From positions 19,260 through 83,259 of the forward strand of contig NZ_VTUZ01000043.1 in NCBI RefSeq assembly GCF_008369935.1: 64,000 nucleotides of DNA, in the 5' to 3' direction. The position numbers and the translations under genes are program-made. Numbering within the stretch: the stretch's first letter is position 1; each line of letters starts with the position of its first letter. Source of the DNA: Paraburkholderia panacisoli. GTDB taxonomy: Bacteria; Pseudomonadota; Gammaproteobacteria; Burkholderiales; Burkholderiaceae. A model generated the notes under the pieces. That model ran no database searches. It worked only from the letters and a program-made list of their open reading frames with translations, and was not told where the DNA came from. Shown one piece after another: positions 51,391-60,561 of the stretch.

Positions 51391-51510
51391 GCGATTTTCT
51401 CTGGCTGGCGTGAAGAAGATGATTGTCTGAAACCTCGATGACCCACAGTGTGCCTGGAAAGTGGTTTATCCTACAGATCCAGTTTGACGTATTTTTAATG
51501 GACCAGAATT

Positions 51511-53025
51511 GTGGCGAGAACTGCACAGTTAGCGGAAATGCCGTGGTTCGGCGCGCTGGACCGAGCGGCGGGCAAGCTGAGCCGCCAGGTGGCAGAAGCA
51601 TTGCGAGAAGCGGTCCGCAAAGAGGACATTCGAGCCGGCGATGCATTGCCGTCCACCCGCTCGTTGGCGGCTTCGCTTCAGGTCGCGCGCGGTACGGTGA
51701 TCGAAGCCTATGAGCAGTTGATCGCCGAGGGCTTTCTGGAATCGAAGGCAGGCGCCGGGACGAGGGTAGCGCAAGCACTCGCCGAGCCGCGCCCCGCTCA
51801 AGAACCTCGCACGGCCGCGAGGCGCGCGGTCAAGGCCTGCTTACCCGAGCGATCGCAAACCTTCGCGCGGATCGCGAAGGAGTTTCGGCCAGTCGCGCTG
51901 GTGCCGTTCGCCGTTTCGGTGCCGCTCGGTTTGACCGCCCCCGCCGACACCTGGCGCCGGCTCGGCAACCGGCTGCGCGCCAAAGGCCCGGGCGCGCCGA
52001 CCGGATACGCTGATCCGCTCGGCGCGCTGCCGCTACGTGAAGAGATCGCGAGTTATGTCCGCAAATCCCGCTCGGTGCGCTGCGAAGCGGACCAGGTCAT
52101 CGTGACGAGCGGAACCCAGCAGGGGCTCTTTCTCGCCAGCCAGGTCCTGTTGGACCCGGGCGATCAGGCGTGGGTGGAGAACCCGGCATATCGCGGCGTC
52201 ACTGCAATACTCGAGAGCATGGGCCATCGCGACACAATGGTTCGCGTACCGATCGACGCCGACGGTATCAATGTCGAAGCCGGGATACGTATGGCGCCGC
52301 ACGCGCGCGCCGCGTTTGTCACGCCGTCGCATCAGTATCCGCTCGGCATGCCGCTGAGCATGTCCCGGCGCAGCGCGTTGCTCGCGTGGGCGCGCGCCGG
52401 CAACGCATGGGTCGTCGAGGACGACTACGACAGCGAACTGCGATACCAGGGCCATCCTTTTCCGGCGCTTCAGGGAGCGGACCCGGACCGCGTCGTGTAT
52501 CTGGGGACGTTCAGCAAGGTGCTGTTTCCGTCGTTGCGACTGGGCTACGCGATCGTCCCGCGCAATTTGACTGACGCTTTCTGCGGCGCGCGCGTGCTGA
52601 TGGACCGCCATCCGCCGACCGCGGACCAGCACGTGCTAGCGGCCTTTATGGCGGAGGGCCATCTCGAGCGTCACATCCGGAAGATTCGCAATGTGTACGC
52701 CGAGCATCGGCTGCAACTGATCGAGACGCTCGGCGCGCTGTTGCCCAATGACCTCGCGTGGCTGGAGCCTGGCGACCAGGGCATGCATCTCGTGCTGTGG
52801 CTCGCGAAGGGCACGGACGATCGCGCGGTCGCCGAGTTGGCGGCTCGACGTGGAGTCACGGTGCGTGCAGTGTCGCCGATGTTCGCGCGGGGAACCGGTC
52901 GGCCCGGGCTGATTCTTGGATTTGGCGGGTTTAGCAACGCGCAGATGAAGGCGGCTGCGCAACGGCTTGCGGCAGTCGTCAATGAAGAAGCCAAGCTTGC
53001 TAAACGTCGGACTCGCTCACGGTAA
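51511..53025 (+). CDS. MocR-family regulator (GntR winged helix fused to aminotransferase-like domain)
   Basis: 504 residues. GntR helix-turn-helix at about 15-85 (LREAVRKEDIRAGDALPSTR, VARGTVIEAYEQL) and a fold-type-I aminotransferase domain with VIVTSGTQQGLFL, ENPAYRGV, VVEDDYDSELRY and the PLP-lysine segment YLGTFSKVLFPSLRLGY. These regulators bind PLP and control B6 or amino-acid metabolism. The GTG at 51511 gives full length; ATG at 51538 is an alternative. Confidence 0.9.
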   Translation: MARTAQLAEMPWFGALDRAAGKLSRQVAEALREAVRKEDIRAGDALPSTRSLAASLQVARGTVIEAYEQLIAEGFLESKAGAGTRVAQALAEPRPAQEPRTAARRAVKACLPERSQTFARIAKEFRPVALVPFAVSVPLGLTAPADTWRRLGNRLRAKGPGAPTGYADPLGALPLREEIASYVRKSRSVRCEADQVIVTSGTQQGLFLASQVLLDPGDQAWVENPAYRGVTAILESMGHRDTMVRVPIDADGINVEAGIRMAPHARAAFVTPSHQYPLGMPLSMSRRSALLAWARAGNAWVVEDDYDSELRYQGHPFPALQGADPDRVVYLGTFSKVLFPSLRLGYAIVPRNLTDAFCGARVLMDRHPPTADQHVLAAFMAEGHLERHIRKIRNVYAEHRLQLIETLGALLPNDLAWLEPGDQGMHLVLWLAKGTDDRAVAELAARRGVTVRAVSPMFARGTGRPGLILGFGGFSNAQMKAAAQRLAAVVNEEAKLAKRRTRSR

Positions 53026-53485
53026 TCGTGGGCTGATGGGTTGCTGGACATACGTGCGCGACTCGGTGCGCGACACGCAGCGTCGTCTCACGGCCGCGAA
53101 TGTCGCCCCGCGTAGGTACAGCACGCGCCAACGAGAAAAGCGCCGAATGCGGCCGAGGGCAGGGCGTGCACGAAGCTTTGCGCAATCGCTGTGCCCGGGC
53201 AGATGCTTTCGATCAGTACGCATGGAGTCTGACGGGCCGTCCATTCCGATCGGCTTGGCGCACCTCGTCGAACTGGCCAGGCGCATAGCCGCACAGCCGC
53301 ACGCGATTTCAGTAAGCCAACTCGCGGCGATGTAGCGCATACCGGCAAGCTACGGCAACGCTTTCATGTGCAGAGATGGCTTGTGGCCGGCCGGTGCGCC
53401 GGAAGACTCGGGACACGCAGCCTCCTGGCCTCTGGCGCGAGATTTGCCTAACAACGTCTCTCGGGCTCATCGTTGCAAAGCGATC
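53026..53485. other. gap with no supported gene
   Basis: Short frames on both strands, none with a family signal. A minus-strand hydrophobic scrap near 53090-53200 might be a decayed membrane protein. Confidence 0.3.
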
Positions 53486-53623
53486 ATGAAGACGCGCTCA
53501 ATCACCCATGTGCAGTGTCCATGCGGGCACCGCGGCTCGATTATCGAAAGCTTCGGTGACGAAGCCATGCCCGACGGCTGGCACTTCAGTTGTCTGCGTG
53601 ATCTGAAGCACGGGGGCGAGTAA
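53486..53623 (+). CDS. small cysteine-containing protein
   Basis: 45 residues starting MKTRSITHVQCPCGHRGSII and containing a later Cys (HFSCLRDLKHGG). CPC with a downstream C and H could form a zinc-ribbon-like knuckle. No strong ribosome site. Family not recognised; kept because the cysteine pattern and codon use look protein-like. Confidence 0.45.
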   Translation: MKTRSITHVQCPCGHRGSIIESFGDEAMPDGWHFSCLRDLKHGGE

Positions 53624-53776
53624 GAGGGACTCGATCCGCTATTCGCAGACACCGTGCTGGCCTGCGGACGATCTTTGGGCCCCGAACACGTCGTTGACCA
53701 TGGCGAGCTGGTTGCCGCCCTGCCGGGTTAGCCCGGCGCTCGCGCGTCGAAGCAGGGACCGCGTGCAAGCTCCGCA

Positions 53777-54214
53777 TCAACCCACGCCGAGCATCGTTCC
53801 CCGGCAACGCTTCGTCCCGCAATGACAGGCGTACGCCGCAAGCGCATCCCTATGCGATGCGCGCGGCACCTCGAGCGCGTAATCGATGAAAAGCTCCTCG
53901 CCCGGCGCGATGTCGCGGACCGTCTCGATGTACACGCGCCCCGCCTGCTCGATGGCCTCGCAATTCGCGACGCAGGCATGGTTCAGCCAGCGCGCGCCGT
54001 TCCCTCCGCGGCCGCCATCGATCACGTGGCCGCCGGACAGTCCGAACAGGAACGTGTGGCCGCCGTCCGGACGGGATCGGTACCAGCGCGCGGCTTCGCG
54101 CCAGGTCGTCACGAGCCCTTTGTACTCGAAAATGCGAACGCCGGCGGGCAGCGCCTGAAGCGCGAAGACACCTTTGCCGTGTATCGGGGAACGCCTGACA
54201 GAGACACGTTTCAT
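53777..54214 (-). CDS. SET-domain protein (lysine methyltransferase-like)
   Basis: 145 residues from the ATG at 54214: VRRSPIHGKGVFAL opens the SET fold, NGARWLNHACVANCE is the SAM-binding NHxCxxN pattern, GEELFIDYAL the catalytic ELxxDY, and CHCGTKRCRGTM a post-SET zinc motif. Bacterial SET proteins methylate lysines on host or own proteins. Compact and single-domain. It stands alone. Confidence 0.9.
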   Translation of the reverse strand: MKRVSVRRSPIHGKGVFALQALPAGVRIFEYKGLVTTWREAARWYRSRPDGGHTFLFGLSGGHVIDGGRGGNGARWLNHACVANCEAIEQAGRVYIETVRDIAPGEELFIDYALEVPRASHRDALAAYACHCGTKRCRGTMLGVG

Positions 54215-54648
54215 GCTATGCGAGAGTAGAGAGGTAGACGCTAGTATCATCTTGACCGGACGTCGTGAGCGTGGCATCCGGACGGGTCTATCTTACCTGC
54301 TGCCGTGGTGATGAAGTGCGCGCTGCCGTGCATTTCGACTGCCATCCGGTCATGGCATCCCTGGACGAAACAGGCGCCGGCGGCTAATCGCCTTGCCGGG
54401 ATCGCGCAAGACCGTTGGAGAAAGTGCCGGCCAACAAATCGCTGAAGCAGCACGTATCATTCCACGGGGCGCCTGATCACGCCTCATCGAATTTGTCGGA
54501 AACCGGGCGGCCTGTTTGAATGAACGCTCGCCTCTCGACCGGAGCCCGGCCCCGAGGCGATCTTGCAATGCGACATCCACGGCGGCGTCCGGCGCCGACG
54601 ACCCATGCCGCTGACGAAGCGGTCACAACCCGATAGGGAGCATTCCAG
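54215..54648. other. gap with no supported gene
   Basis: The minus strand offers a 68-codon frame at 54247-54453 with Cys/His residues (GCHDRMAVEMHG, SGCHAHD), not recognised and not strong enough to call. Otherwise nothing is seen. Confidence 0.3.
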
Positions 54649-55635
54649 ATGAGTGATAAGAGTTGGGACCGAGTGCCGATCGACGCGCAAAGTATCGACG
54701 CGCCGCTGTCGCGCGCAGCCGTCTTTCTCGTGGTTACCGTCGCCAGCGACCAGGCCGCTCTTGCCACCATCTGTTCAGCGCTCGATGGGCTTGATGATCT
54801 CGTCAAGACGGTCGGATTCCGCGACCTCTCGGCCCGGCTGTCATGCATCGTCGGCATCGGACGAGGTCTGTGGGATCGTCTCCATGCCGATAGGCAACCC
54901 CAGGAACTGAAGCCGTTTTCGCCGATCCGAGGCGCCGTTCACTCGGCGCCTGCGACACCCGGCGATCTTCTGTTTCATATCCGCTCCGAACGTCCCGATC
55001 TGTGCTTCGAGTTCGAACGCATCCTGCTCGACAGTCTCGACGCTAGCGTGAGCGTCGTCGATGAAGTGTCGGGCTTTCGCTATTTCGATGCGCGTGACCT
55101 GCTGGGCTTCGTCGACGGCACGGCCAATCCGACCGGTCTGGATTTGCCTGAATCGGCGCTAGTCGGCGATGAAGATGCGGATTTCCGCGGCGGCAGCTAT
55201 GTCGTCGTCCAAAAGTATCTGCACGATCTCAGTGCATGGGCGCAGATTCCGACGCCCGTGCAGGAAGCGATCATTGGTCGAACGAAGATCGACAACATTG
55301 AAATCGACGACGACGATGCGCCGCGCAAATCCCACAAGTCGCTGGCCACGATCGTGGATGCCGACGGCAACGAGCACGATATCCTGCGTGACAACATGCC
55401 GTTTGGCCGGCCCGGCCAGCGGGAATTCGGCACCTATTTCATCGGCTATTCACGATACCTGTGGGTCATCGAGAAAATGCTGGAACGCATGTATGTCGGC
55501 GATCCACCGGGCGCATACGACCGGCTGCTGGATTTCTCGACGCCGCACACCGGCGCGACGTTCTTCGCCCCGGCGCGTCCTATGCTGCAGACCCTTGTTC
55601 AGGTCGCGCAGCAGAAGCTTTCGGCTGCGCAATAG
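54649..55635 (+). CDS. DyP-type haem peroxidase (YfeX-like)
   Basis: 328 residues. The distal GxxDG motif is GFVDG (Asp156), with distal Arg247 (ILRDNMPFG) and proximal His229 (RKSHKSLATI). RYFDARDLLGF and EFGTYFIGYSRYLWVIEKML are conserved family blocks. No signal peptide, so cytoplasmic or encapsulated. It oxidises dyes or phenols or handles porphyrins with H2O2. A GGGAGC site lies 9 bases before the ATG. Stands alone. Confidence 0.92.
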   Translation: MSDKSWDRVPIDAQSIDAPLSRAAVFLVVTVASDQAALATICSALDGLDDLVKTVGFRDLSARLSCIVGIGRGLWDRLHADRQPQELKPFSPIRGAVHSAPATPGDLLFHIRSERPDLCFEFERILLDSLDASVSVVDEVSGFRYFDARDLLGFVDGTANPTGLDLPESALVGDEDADFRGGSYVVVQKYLHDLSAWAQIPTPVQEAIIGRTKIDNIEIDDDDAPRKSHKSLATIVDADGNEHDILRDNMPFGRPGQREFGTYFIGYSRYLWVIEKMLERMYVGDPPGAYDRLLDFSTPHTGATFFAPARPMLQTLVQVAQQKLSAAQ

Positions 55636-55737
55636 GCTGATATGACAAAAGGCTTGGGGCGCAGCAATGGAGTGAAGTGGAGTCTGCCTGTTGCAGGAGA
55701 GCAGGAGACCGCTATCGTCCTCGTGATATGGGCAGAG

Positions 55738-56196
55738 TCAAGTTTGCGTGCTATCTGGCGCAGGGCGGCGCGGTGCCAGGAAGGCATCGACATATCGCAG
55801 TGCCTGCTCGCACTGGTCGAGCGTGAGCATGTGAATCGAGCCCGGCATCGGATCGAACCCGAGTTCGGTCGCTACCCAGCGGATCGCCTTGGCGCGCGCC
55901 TCGAACGTGTTCACACCGTCGCGGCGCACCTTGCCGGCGACCAGCGGTTCCAGCACGTCATGCAGGTGGCTCTTCGCTTCGCGAAGCTGGGCGTTCGCCA
56001 GTCGTCCGAGCGGGACGTTGCGCGTACTGCGCGCGTGCACGCCGATCCAGGCCTGGCAGGATGTGCAGATCCAGACCGGCCCGTGATCTTCCCGATATGG
56101 ATAGGACTCGTCGCCAGCGCGGGCGAGCAGCGCGCGCGTGCCGCAGTAGTCGCACAGCGGTTGCGGTAACGCCTTCACAGGTTTGCCTACGCGCAT
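55738..56196 (-). CDS. zinc-finger-containing protein (DUF3268-like)
   Basis: 152 residues: an N-terminal CDYCG ... CTSCQAW treble-clef-like zinc site, then NVPLGRLANAQLREAKSHLH and a helical tail with RWVATELGFDP and MLTLDQCEQALRYVDAF. Such proteins often come from phage or plasmid backgrounds; function is unknown. GGAGGCG precedes the ATG at 56196, and that start is preferred over longer frames. Confidence 0.78.
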   Translation of the reverse strand: MRVGKPVKALPQPLCDYCGTRALLARAGDESYPYREDHGPVWICTSCQAWIGVHARSTRNVPLGRLANAQLREAKSHLHDVLEPLVAGKVRRDGVNTFEARAKAIRWVATELGFDPMPGSIHMLTLDQCEQALRYVDAFLAPRRPAPDSTQT

Positions 56197-56527
56197 GCGG
56201 GCGCCTCCGGGGACAAAGCAGGGGATTTCATAACACGGGTCTGACCAGTAGCAGGGGCCAACAACCATACGATTTTAGCGGGCTCAGCTGGAAATGCCCG
56301 TCAGCCGCCTGAAGGCGCGAGCATTCATCGGGAATCCGCGGGGTGGCGGGCGCTTCGTTGTCGAGAATATATTGAAGGCGACCCTCGTGGACGGGCCACG
56401 GTTTCGCTCGGGCGCGGCAGGTGCGCGTGGCGATGCCGCCGGCGATATCAACGGCTGCGTTTAAGCCGGCGAAGGCCGGAGCCCTTCATGGCAACCACGG
56501 CCTTCGTCCACTGTGAAGCCGACGAGG

Positions 56528-57343
56528 TCAGAAGCGCTCGGCTATGTATTTGAACGGATAGTCCGTTTCCTTATAGCCATGAGGTTTTTGCCTCTTTGGC
56601 AGCGTAACTTTCTTGCGCGGCATTGCTTCATAAGGAATCCTGCTCAGCAGATCGCTGATGATGTTCAGGCGCACACGCCGCTTGTCGTTCGAATTCGCCA
56701 CATACCATGAGGCGATTTCGGTGTCCGACGCCTGGAACATCGCGTCGCGTGCACGCGAGTAGTCATACCATCGGCTATAGGATTTCAGGTCCATGTCCGT
56801 CAGCTTCCAAACTTTGCGCCCGTCGTTGATGCGTGCTTCCAGGCGGCGGGTCTGTTCTTCGGGGCTGACTTCCAGCCAGTATTTGAGCAGGATGACCCCC
56901 GAGTGGACGATCGCCCGCTCGACGAGCGGCACCGCCTTGAAGAATTCCTCGACCTCCTCTTCGGAGCAGAAACCCATCACTCGCTCGACTCCCGCCCGGT
57001 TGTACCAACTGCGATCGAAGATCACGACTTCCCCCGCAGCCGGCAGGTACGGCACATAACGTTGCACGTACATCTGGCTCTTCTCGCGCTCGCTCGGCGC
57101 AGCCAGGGCCACCACCCGGAATACGCGCGGACTGACCCGTTCGGTAATCGCCTTGATGGTGCCTCCCTTGCCTGCGCCATCGCGTCCTTCGAAGACAATG
57201 CAGATCTTGCTTCCCGTTTGCACCACCCACTCCTGGAGTTTCACCAGTTCGACGTGCAACTGGAACAGCGCCTTCTGGTATTCCTTGTACGAGAGCGGCT
57301 TGCCTTCCACGGACGGGTCTGTTTTTTCCTGGGTCTTTGCCAT
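56528..57343 (-). CDS. ppk2: polyphosphate kinase 2
   Basis: 271 residues. Walker A GRDGAGKGGT, Walker B FDRSWYNRAGVERVM, and the lid region KVWKLTDMDLKSYSRWYDYS are diagnostic of single-domain PPK2. It moves phosphate between polyphosphate and nucleoside di- or monophosphates. The ATG at 57343 has GGAG 8 bases upstream; one two codons earlier is too close to it. Not near other phosphate genes. Confidence 0.93.
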   Translation of the reverse strand: MAKTQEKTDPSVEGKPLSYKEYQKALFQLHVELVKLQEWVVQTGSKICIVFEGRDGAGKGGTIKAITERVSPRVFRVVALAAPSEREKSQMYVQRYVPYLPAAGEVVIFDRSWYNRAGVERVMGFCSEEEVEEFFKAVPLVERAIVHSGVILLKYWLEVSPEEQTRRLEARINDGRKVWKLTDMDLKSYSRWYDYSRARDAMFQASDTEIASWYVANSNDKRRVRLNIISDLLSRIPYEAMPRKKVTLPKRQKPHGYKETDYPFKYIAERF

Positions 57344-57625
57344 TCCCATATCTCCACACGGACGTAAGCTGACACATTTTCCGATGATCCTGTAGCAAGG
57401 TAGGACGCGGCACGCAGGAAGACCATACGACCTTGGTCCAATATCGTCGCCAGATCGCGCGGCGTATCCTCCGTGAACACTGTCAGTGGACGTCGATCCA
57501 ATGGTGACCCACGCGATGACAATTCCCGTCCGGTGGTGTCCATCCGGGGCCGGGTCTTGAAACGCTAAAGGCGCATCCGGCTGGATGATGAGAACAACCA
57601 CATGCCACGCGCGGCGGGAGACCTC

Positions 57626-58306
57626 ATGGACGGTACCGGTCTAACGAATCAGGAAGACATCGACACCCGCGAGCCAGTTCTGGACACAGTCGATCGGGTG
57701 TCGGAATTGTGTTTTGGCCTGTTCATGGCGCTGACATTCGTGGGCGCTGTGTCTGCCGCCACAGCCGGCGAAGGGGCCGGGCGAAAAATGTTCTACACGG
57801 CGCTTGGTTGCAACCTCGCGTGGGGCCTGGCTGATGCTGTGATGTTTCTCGTGCGCACGCTGACCAATCGCGGCCGGCGGCTTACGCTTGCGCTGACCGT
57901 GAGGCATGAACTGGATGCGGCCGCCGGAATTGGCGCGCTTCGCGAGGCGTTGCCCAGGTGGATCACGCCCCTGATCACCGATGCGGAACTGGAACTCATC
58001 CGGGCACGCCTTGCCGCCATCCCGGATTTGCCGCACCGTCCACGCTTTTTGCGCGACGACCTGGTCGGCGCGGTGGCCATCTTCCTGATCGTGGTCTTTG
58101 CGACTTTTCCCGTTGCCTTGCCGTTCATCCTCTTCAGGGACGTCACGACGGCGTTGATCGTTTCGCGTGCGCTGACGATCGTCATGCTATTCGGCAGCGG
58201 GATGGCGCTCGGCCGCCACTCAGGGTTCGGTGGATGGAAAGCAGGCTTGGCGATGGCGGCACTCGGCGTCGTGCTAACCATGGCGATCATCGCGCTTGGC
58301 GGATGA
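57626..58306 (+). CDS. VIT1/CCC1-like membrane protein
   Basis: 226 residues with membrane segments at about 28-48, 58-76, 148-172, 176-196 and 204-225, separated by a charged cytoplasmic region (RHELDAAAGIGALREAL). The first segment (SELCFGLFMALTFVGAVSA) resembles VIT/CCC1 iron or manganese transporters, but it is short and metal-binding glutamates are few, so transport is unproven. GGGAG lies 5 bases before the ATG at 57626; 57602 is an alternative. Confidence 0.7.
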   Translation: MDGTGLTNQEDIDTREPVLDTVDRVSELCFGLFMALTFVGAVSAATAGEGAGRKMFYTALGCNLAWGLADAVMFLVRTLTNRGRRLTLALTVRHELDAAAGIGALREALPRWITPLITDAELELIRARLAAIPDLPHRPRFLRDDLVGAVAIFLIVVFATFPVALPFILFRDVTTALIVSRALTIVMLFGSGMALGRHSGFGGWKAGLAMAALGVVLTMAIIALGG

Positions 58307-58799
58307 TGCAGGGCTGGTTTTCCCTGATAGCCTTCAGGCACTCAGCGCACGCTCGCGAAGCTTTTATTCGATGCCCGTACTTTCAGGCGATCGGTCAACG
58401 AAATCGTCCGGCAGGCATTGAGCCGAAATTCGCAAGCACGTTCGTTTCTCCGACACTTCTGCGACATATGCGGTCGCCGTCTGTAAGACCAAGGTCCGAT
58501 TCCCCGATTGCCCCGTCGTGACATCATGTAATCAGAGGCGTTGCTGCCGCCGCGCCTCGTCACCGAAGGCATGACCGTTCGCCATGTGCGGCGGGATCTG
58601 CGTGTCTGCGCCGTGCGACCAGAAAAGGTACACCCGGTGAGAGTTCCACGGGTCGTTGCGTACGGCCCTGTTGCGCGTGTGATAGACCAGCAAGGCAAGC
58701 TGCATAGCGGCCAACTGTTGGAATGCGATACAGAAAAGGACCGAAGCGGCCAGACATAGGGCCTGGCGATTCGCACTGTAACCACAATGGAGCTCGATA
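58307..58799. other. gap with no supported gene
   Basis: About 490 bases; short frames on both strands without family signal. Confidence 0.3.
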
Positions 58800-59387
58800 A
58801 TGAACAGACGGAACTTTGTGCAAAAGATCGCGATTTCAACCGCTGCTGCGAGCTTGGCTCTTACGGGTTGCACTACGACAACGGGAAGCGGTAAGAGTCC
58901 TGAAACCGACGCTGCAAGGCGGCAACAGATCGATGCGGCCGTGAACGGCACGTTGTCGCGATTGTTCACGATGGTAGGCGGTTCAAATGAACTCGTATCA
59001 AAGGCCCAAGGGGTGCTGGTTTTCCCTGATGTGAAAAAAGCGGCCTTCATTGTTGGCGCCGAGCACGGCGACGGCGCGTTGCGTGTCGGTGGCAAGACAG
59101 CCGGCTATTACACCACGACGTCCGCTTCATTTGGTTTTCAGGCGGGCGTCCAGTCGACCGCTATCATTTTCCTCTTCATGACGCAAGCCGCACTGGACAA
59201 GTTCCGCAATTCGGCGGGGTGGTCGGTCGGGGGCGATATAGCGGTCTCGATTGTGAAAGTAGGCGCGAACGGTTCAATCGATACATCGTCCGCGACCTCG
59301 CAGGTTGTGGCGCTAGTGTTGACCAACCAAGGCCTGATGGCTGATCTCTCTCTTGCTGGAACAAAGGTGACCAGGCTCGACCTGTAA
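58800..59387 (+). CDS. SYLF (Ysc84-like) lipoprotein
   Basis: 195 residues. Lipoprotein signal with lipobox LTGC (Cys24), then the SYLF lipid-binding domain: LSRLFTMVGGSNELVSKAQG, VLVFPDVKKAAFIVGAEHGD, GYYTTTSASFGFQAGVQST and IVLF-like IIFLFMTQAALDKF. Membrane-anchored on the periplasmic side. Function in bacteria is unknown; the domain binds phosphoinositides in eukaryotes. Stands alone. Confidence 0.9.
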   Translation: MNRRNFVQKIAISTAAASLALTGCTTTTGSGKSPETDAARRQQIDAAVNGTLSRLFTMVGGSNELVSKAQGVLVFPDVKKAAFIVGAEHGDGALRVGGKTAGYYTTTSASFGFQAGVQSTAIIFLFMTQAALDKFRNSAGWSVGGDIAVSIVKVGANGSIDTSSATSQVVALVLTNQGLMADLSLAGTKVTRLDL

Positions 59388-60140
59388 ACGCGCGATGTTG
59401 TTCTGCAATACCGATTTGATCATCATGATCAATGGATGCCGGATCGTTTCGCGGACCTCCGATGGCACGCGCCAGAGAGTGCGATGTCACGAAGCGCGCC
59501 GCGAAATCGTCGGAAGGGATGCGTATTTGAGCGCTAATCGGGTTGCGTCAGCCGAACAACGGGGAGAACGATCCGCACGGCCTCGGGTATCCGCGTGTGA
59601 TTGCAGCGTCATGGAGCGCCGCGTGCAGGCGTGCGGCGCTACGCAGCCGATGAATTTTGGCGGATTCGCAACGCCCGAGCGCAATACCATCTTCCACATC
59701 GACGATCCCGACGAGACTCTGCCGACGCCTGTCGAGTAACAACTCGAACGGCGCGCTGCGGGCGTCGTGATTGCCTCGCGGGTCGCAGCAGAAGCATCGC
59801 AAGCTACACCCGTCCTTTTTCGCCAGCAGGATTGAGGTTGCACGCCAGGCAGTCGTCGGTATTACTCTCCATTTAGCGCGTTCCGAACGACTCGCCATTT
59901 ACGGCGCAGCGTAGGACATATCTTCGTTTGACGCGGTGCAGACACCAATTGAAGATCCCAATTCATATCACGCACTACACTGCATAACTATCCGGCATAT
60001 TTTGTTGTTGGCTGAAAAGCACGAGCGATAGCGATTACGTGTCGATATAACTCGCTCGTCAGGCCAGAAATAATAATTAAATGGTTCCATAGACGTGTCG
60101 CAATTATCTGCGCGGGTTAACCACGAGCGCGCGCGATGTA
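59388..60140. other. long gap with no supported gene
   Basis: Around 750 bases. Frames at 59540-59900 on both strands look partly protein-like but match nothing I know; 59900-60130 is AT-rich and probably regulatory. Confidence 0.35.
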
Positions 60141-60428
60141 ATGCGAATCTTTCTCGACGACAATCATAGTCGCTGCAGCAATAACAAGAATGTATGCAAA
60201 CCTCAAGGCGGTATTGACGCCTCTGAACGCGGCCAAATCGCCTTTCACAAGGGTTGGATGGCGCACGACGTTTTCGAAGCGAAGCGTGCCTATTTAACTA
60301 GATATGAAATCGACGTGTCGGCACCATTTGATGGCTCATATGCTTTAAAAAGTATCGAGCACCTGGAAGACTGGAATCCCCGAATCAGGGAAAAATTACT
60401 TCAATCTATCTCAGCAACGAAAGCGTAA
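60141..60428 (+). CDS. hypothetical protein, 95 aa
   Basis: 95 residues starting MRIFLDDNHSRCSNNKNVCK, with no family recognised, no membrane segment, and a basic-acidic mixed composition (YEIDVSAPFDGSYALKSIEH). The ribosome site is weak. Lower GC than its neighbours suggests acquisition. Kept because the frame is intact and compositionally reasonable. Confidence 0.45.
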   Translation: MRIFLDDNHSRCSNNKNVCKPQGGIDASERGQIAFHKGWMAHDVFEAKRAYLTRYEIDVSAPFDGSYALKSIEHLEDWNPRIREKLLQSISATKA

Positions 60429-60561
60429 GCTCCTATACTGGTTCCAAGTTACTGACGTCAAGAAAGCAACCTTCGCAAAATCGGTATAAGTGGCCAGGTA
60501 ATCAAGGCGGGCGGTGGGATAACTCCAACACATGCACTAAACATTGGTTACGGAGACGCCG

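Noticed and set aside
59548..59898. 116-residue minus-strand frame after the SYLF gene
   Set aside because: Looks partly protein-like but I cannot match it to a family and the opposite strand is equally open.
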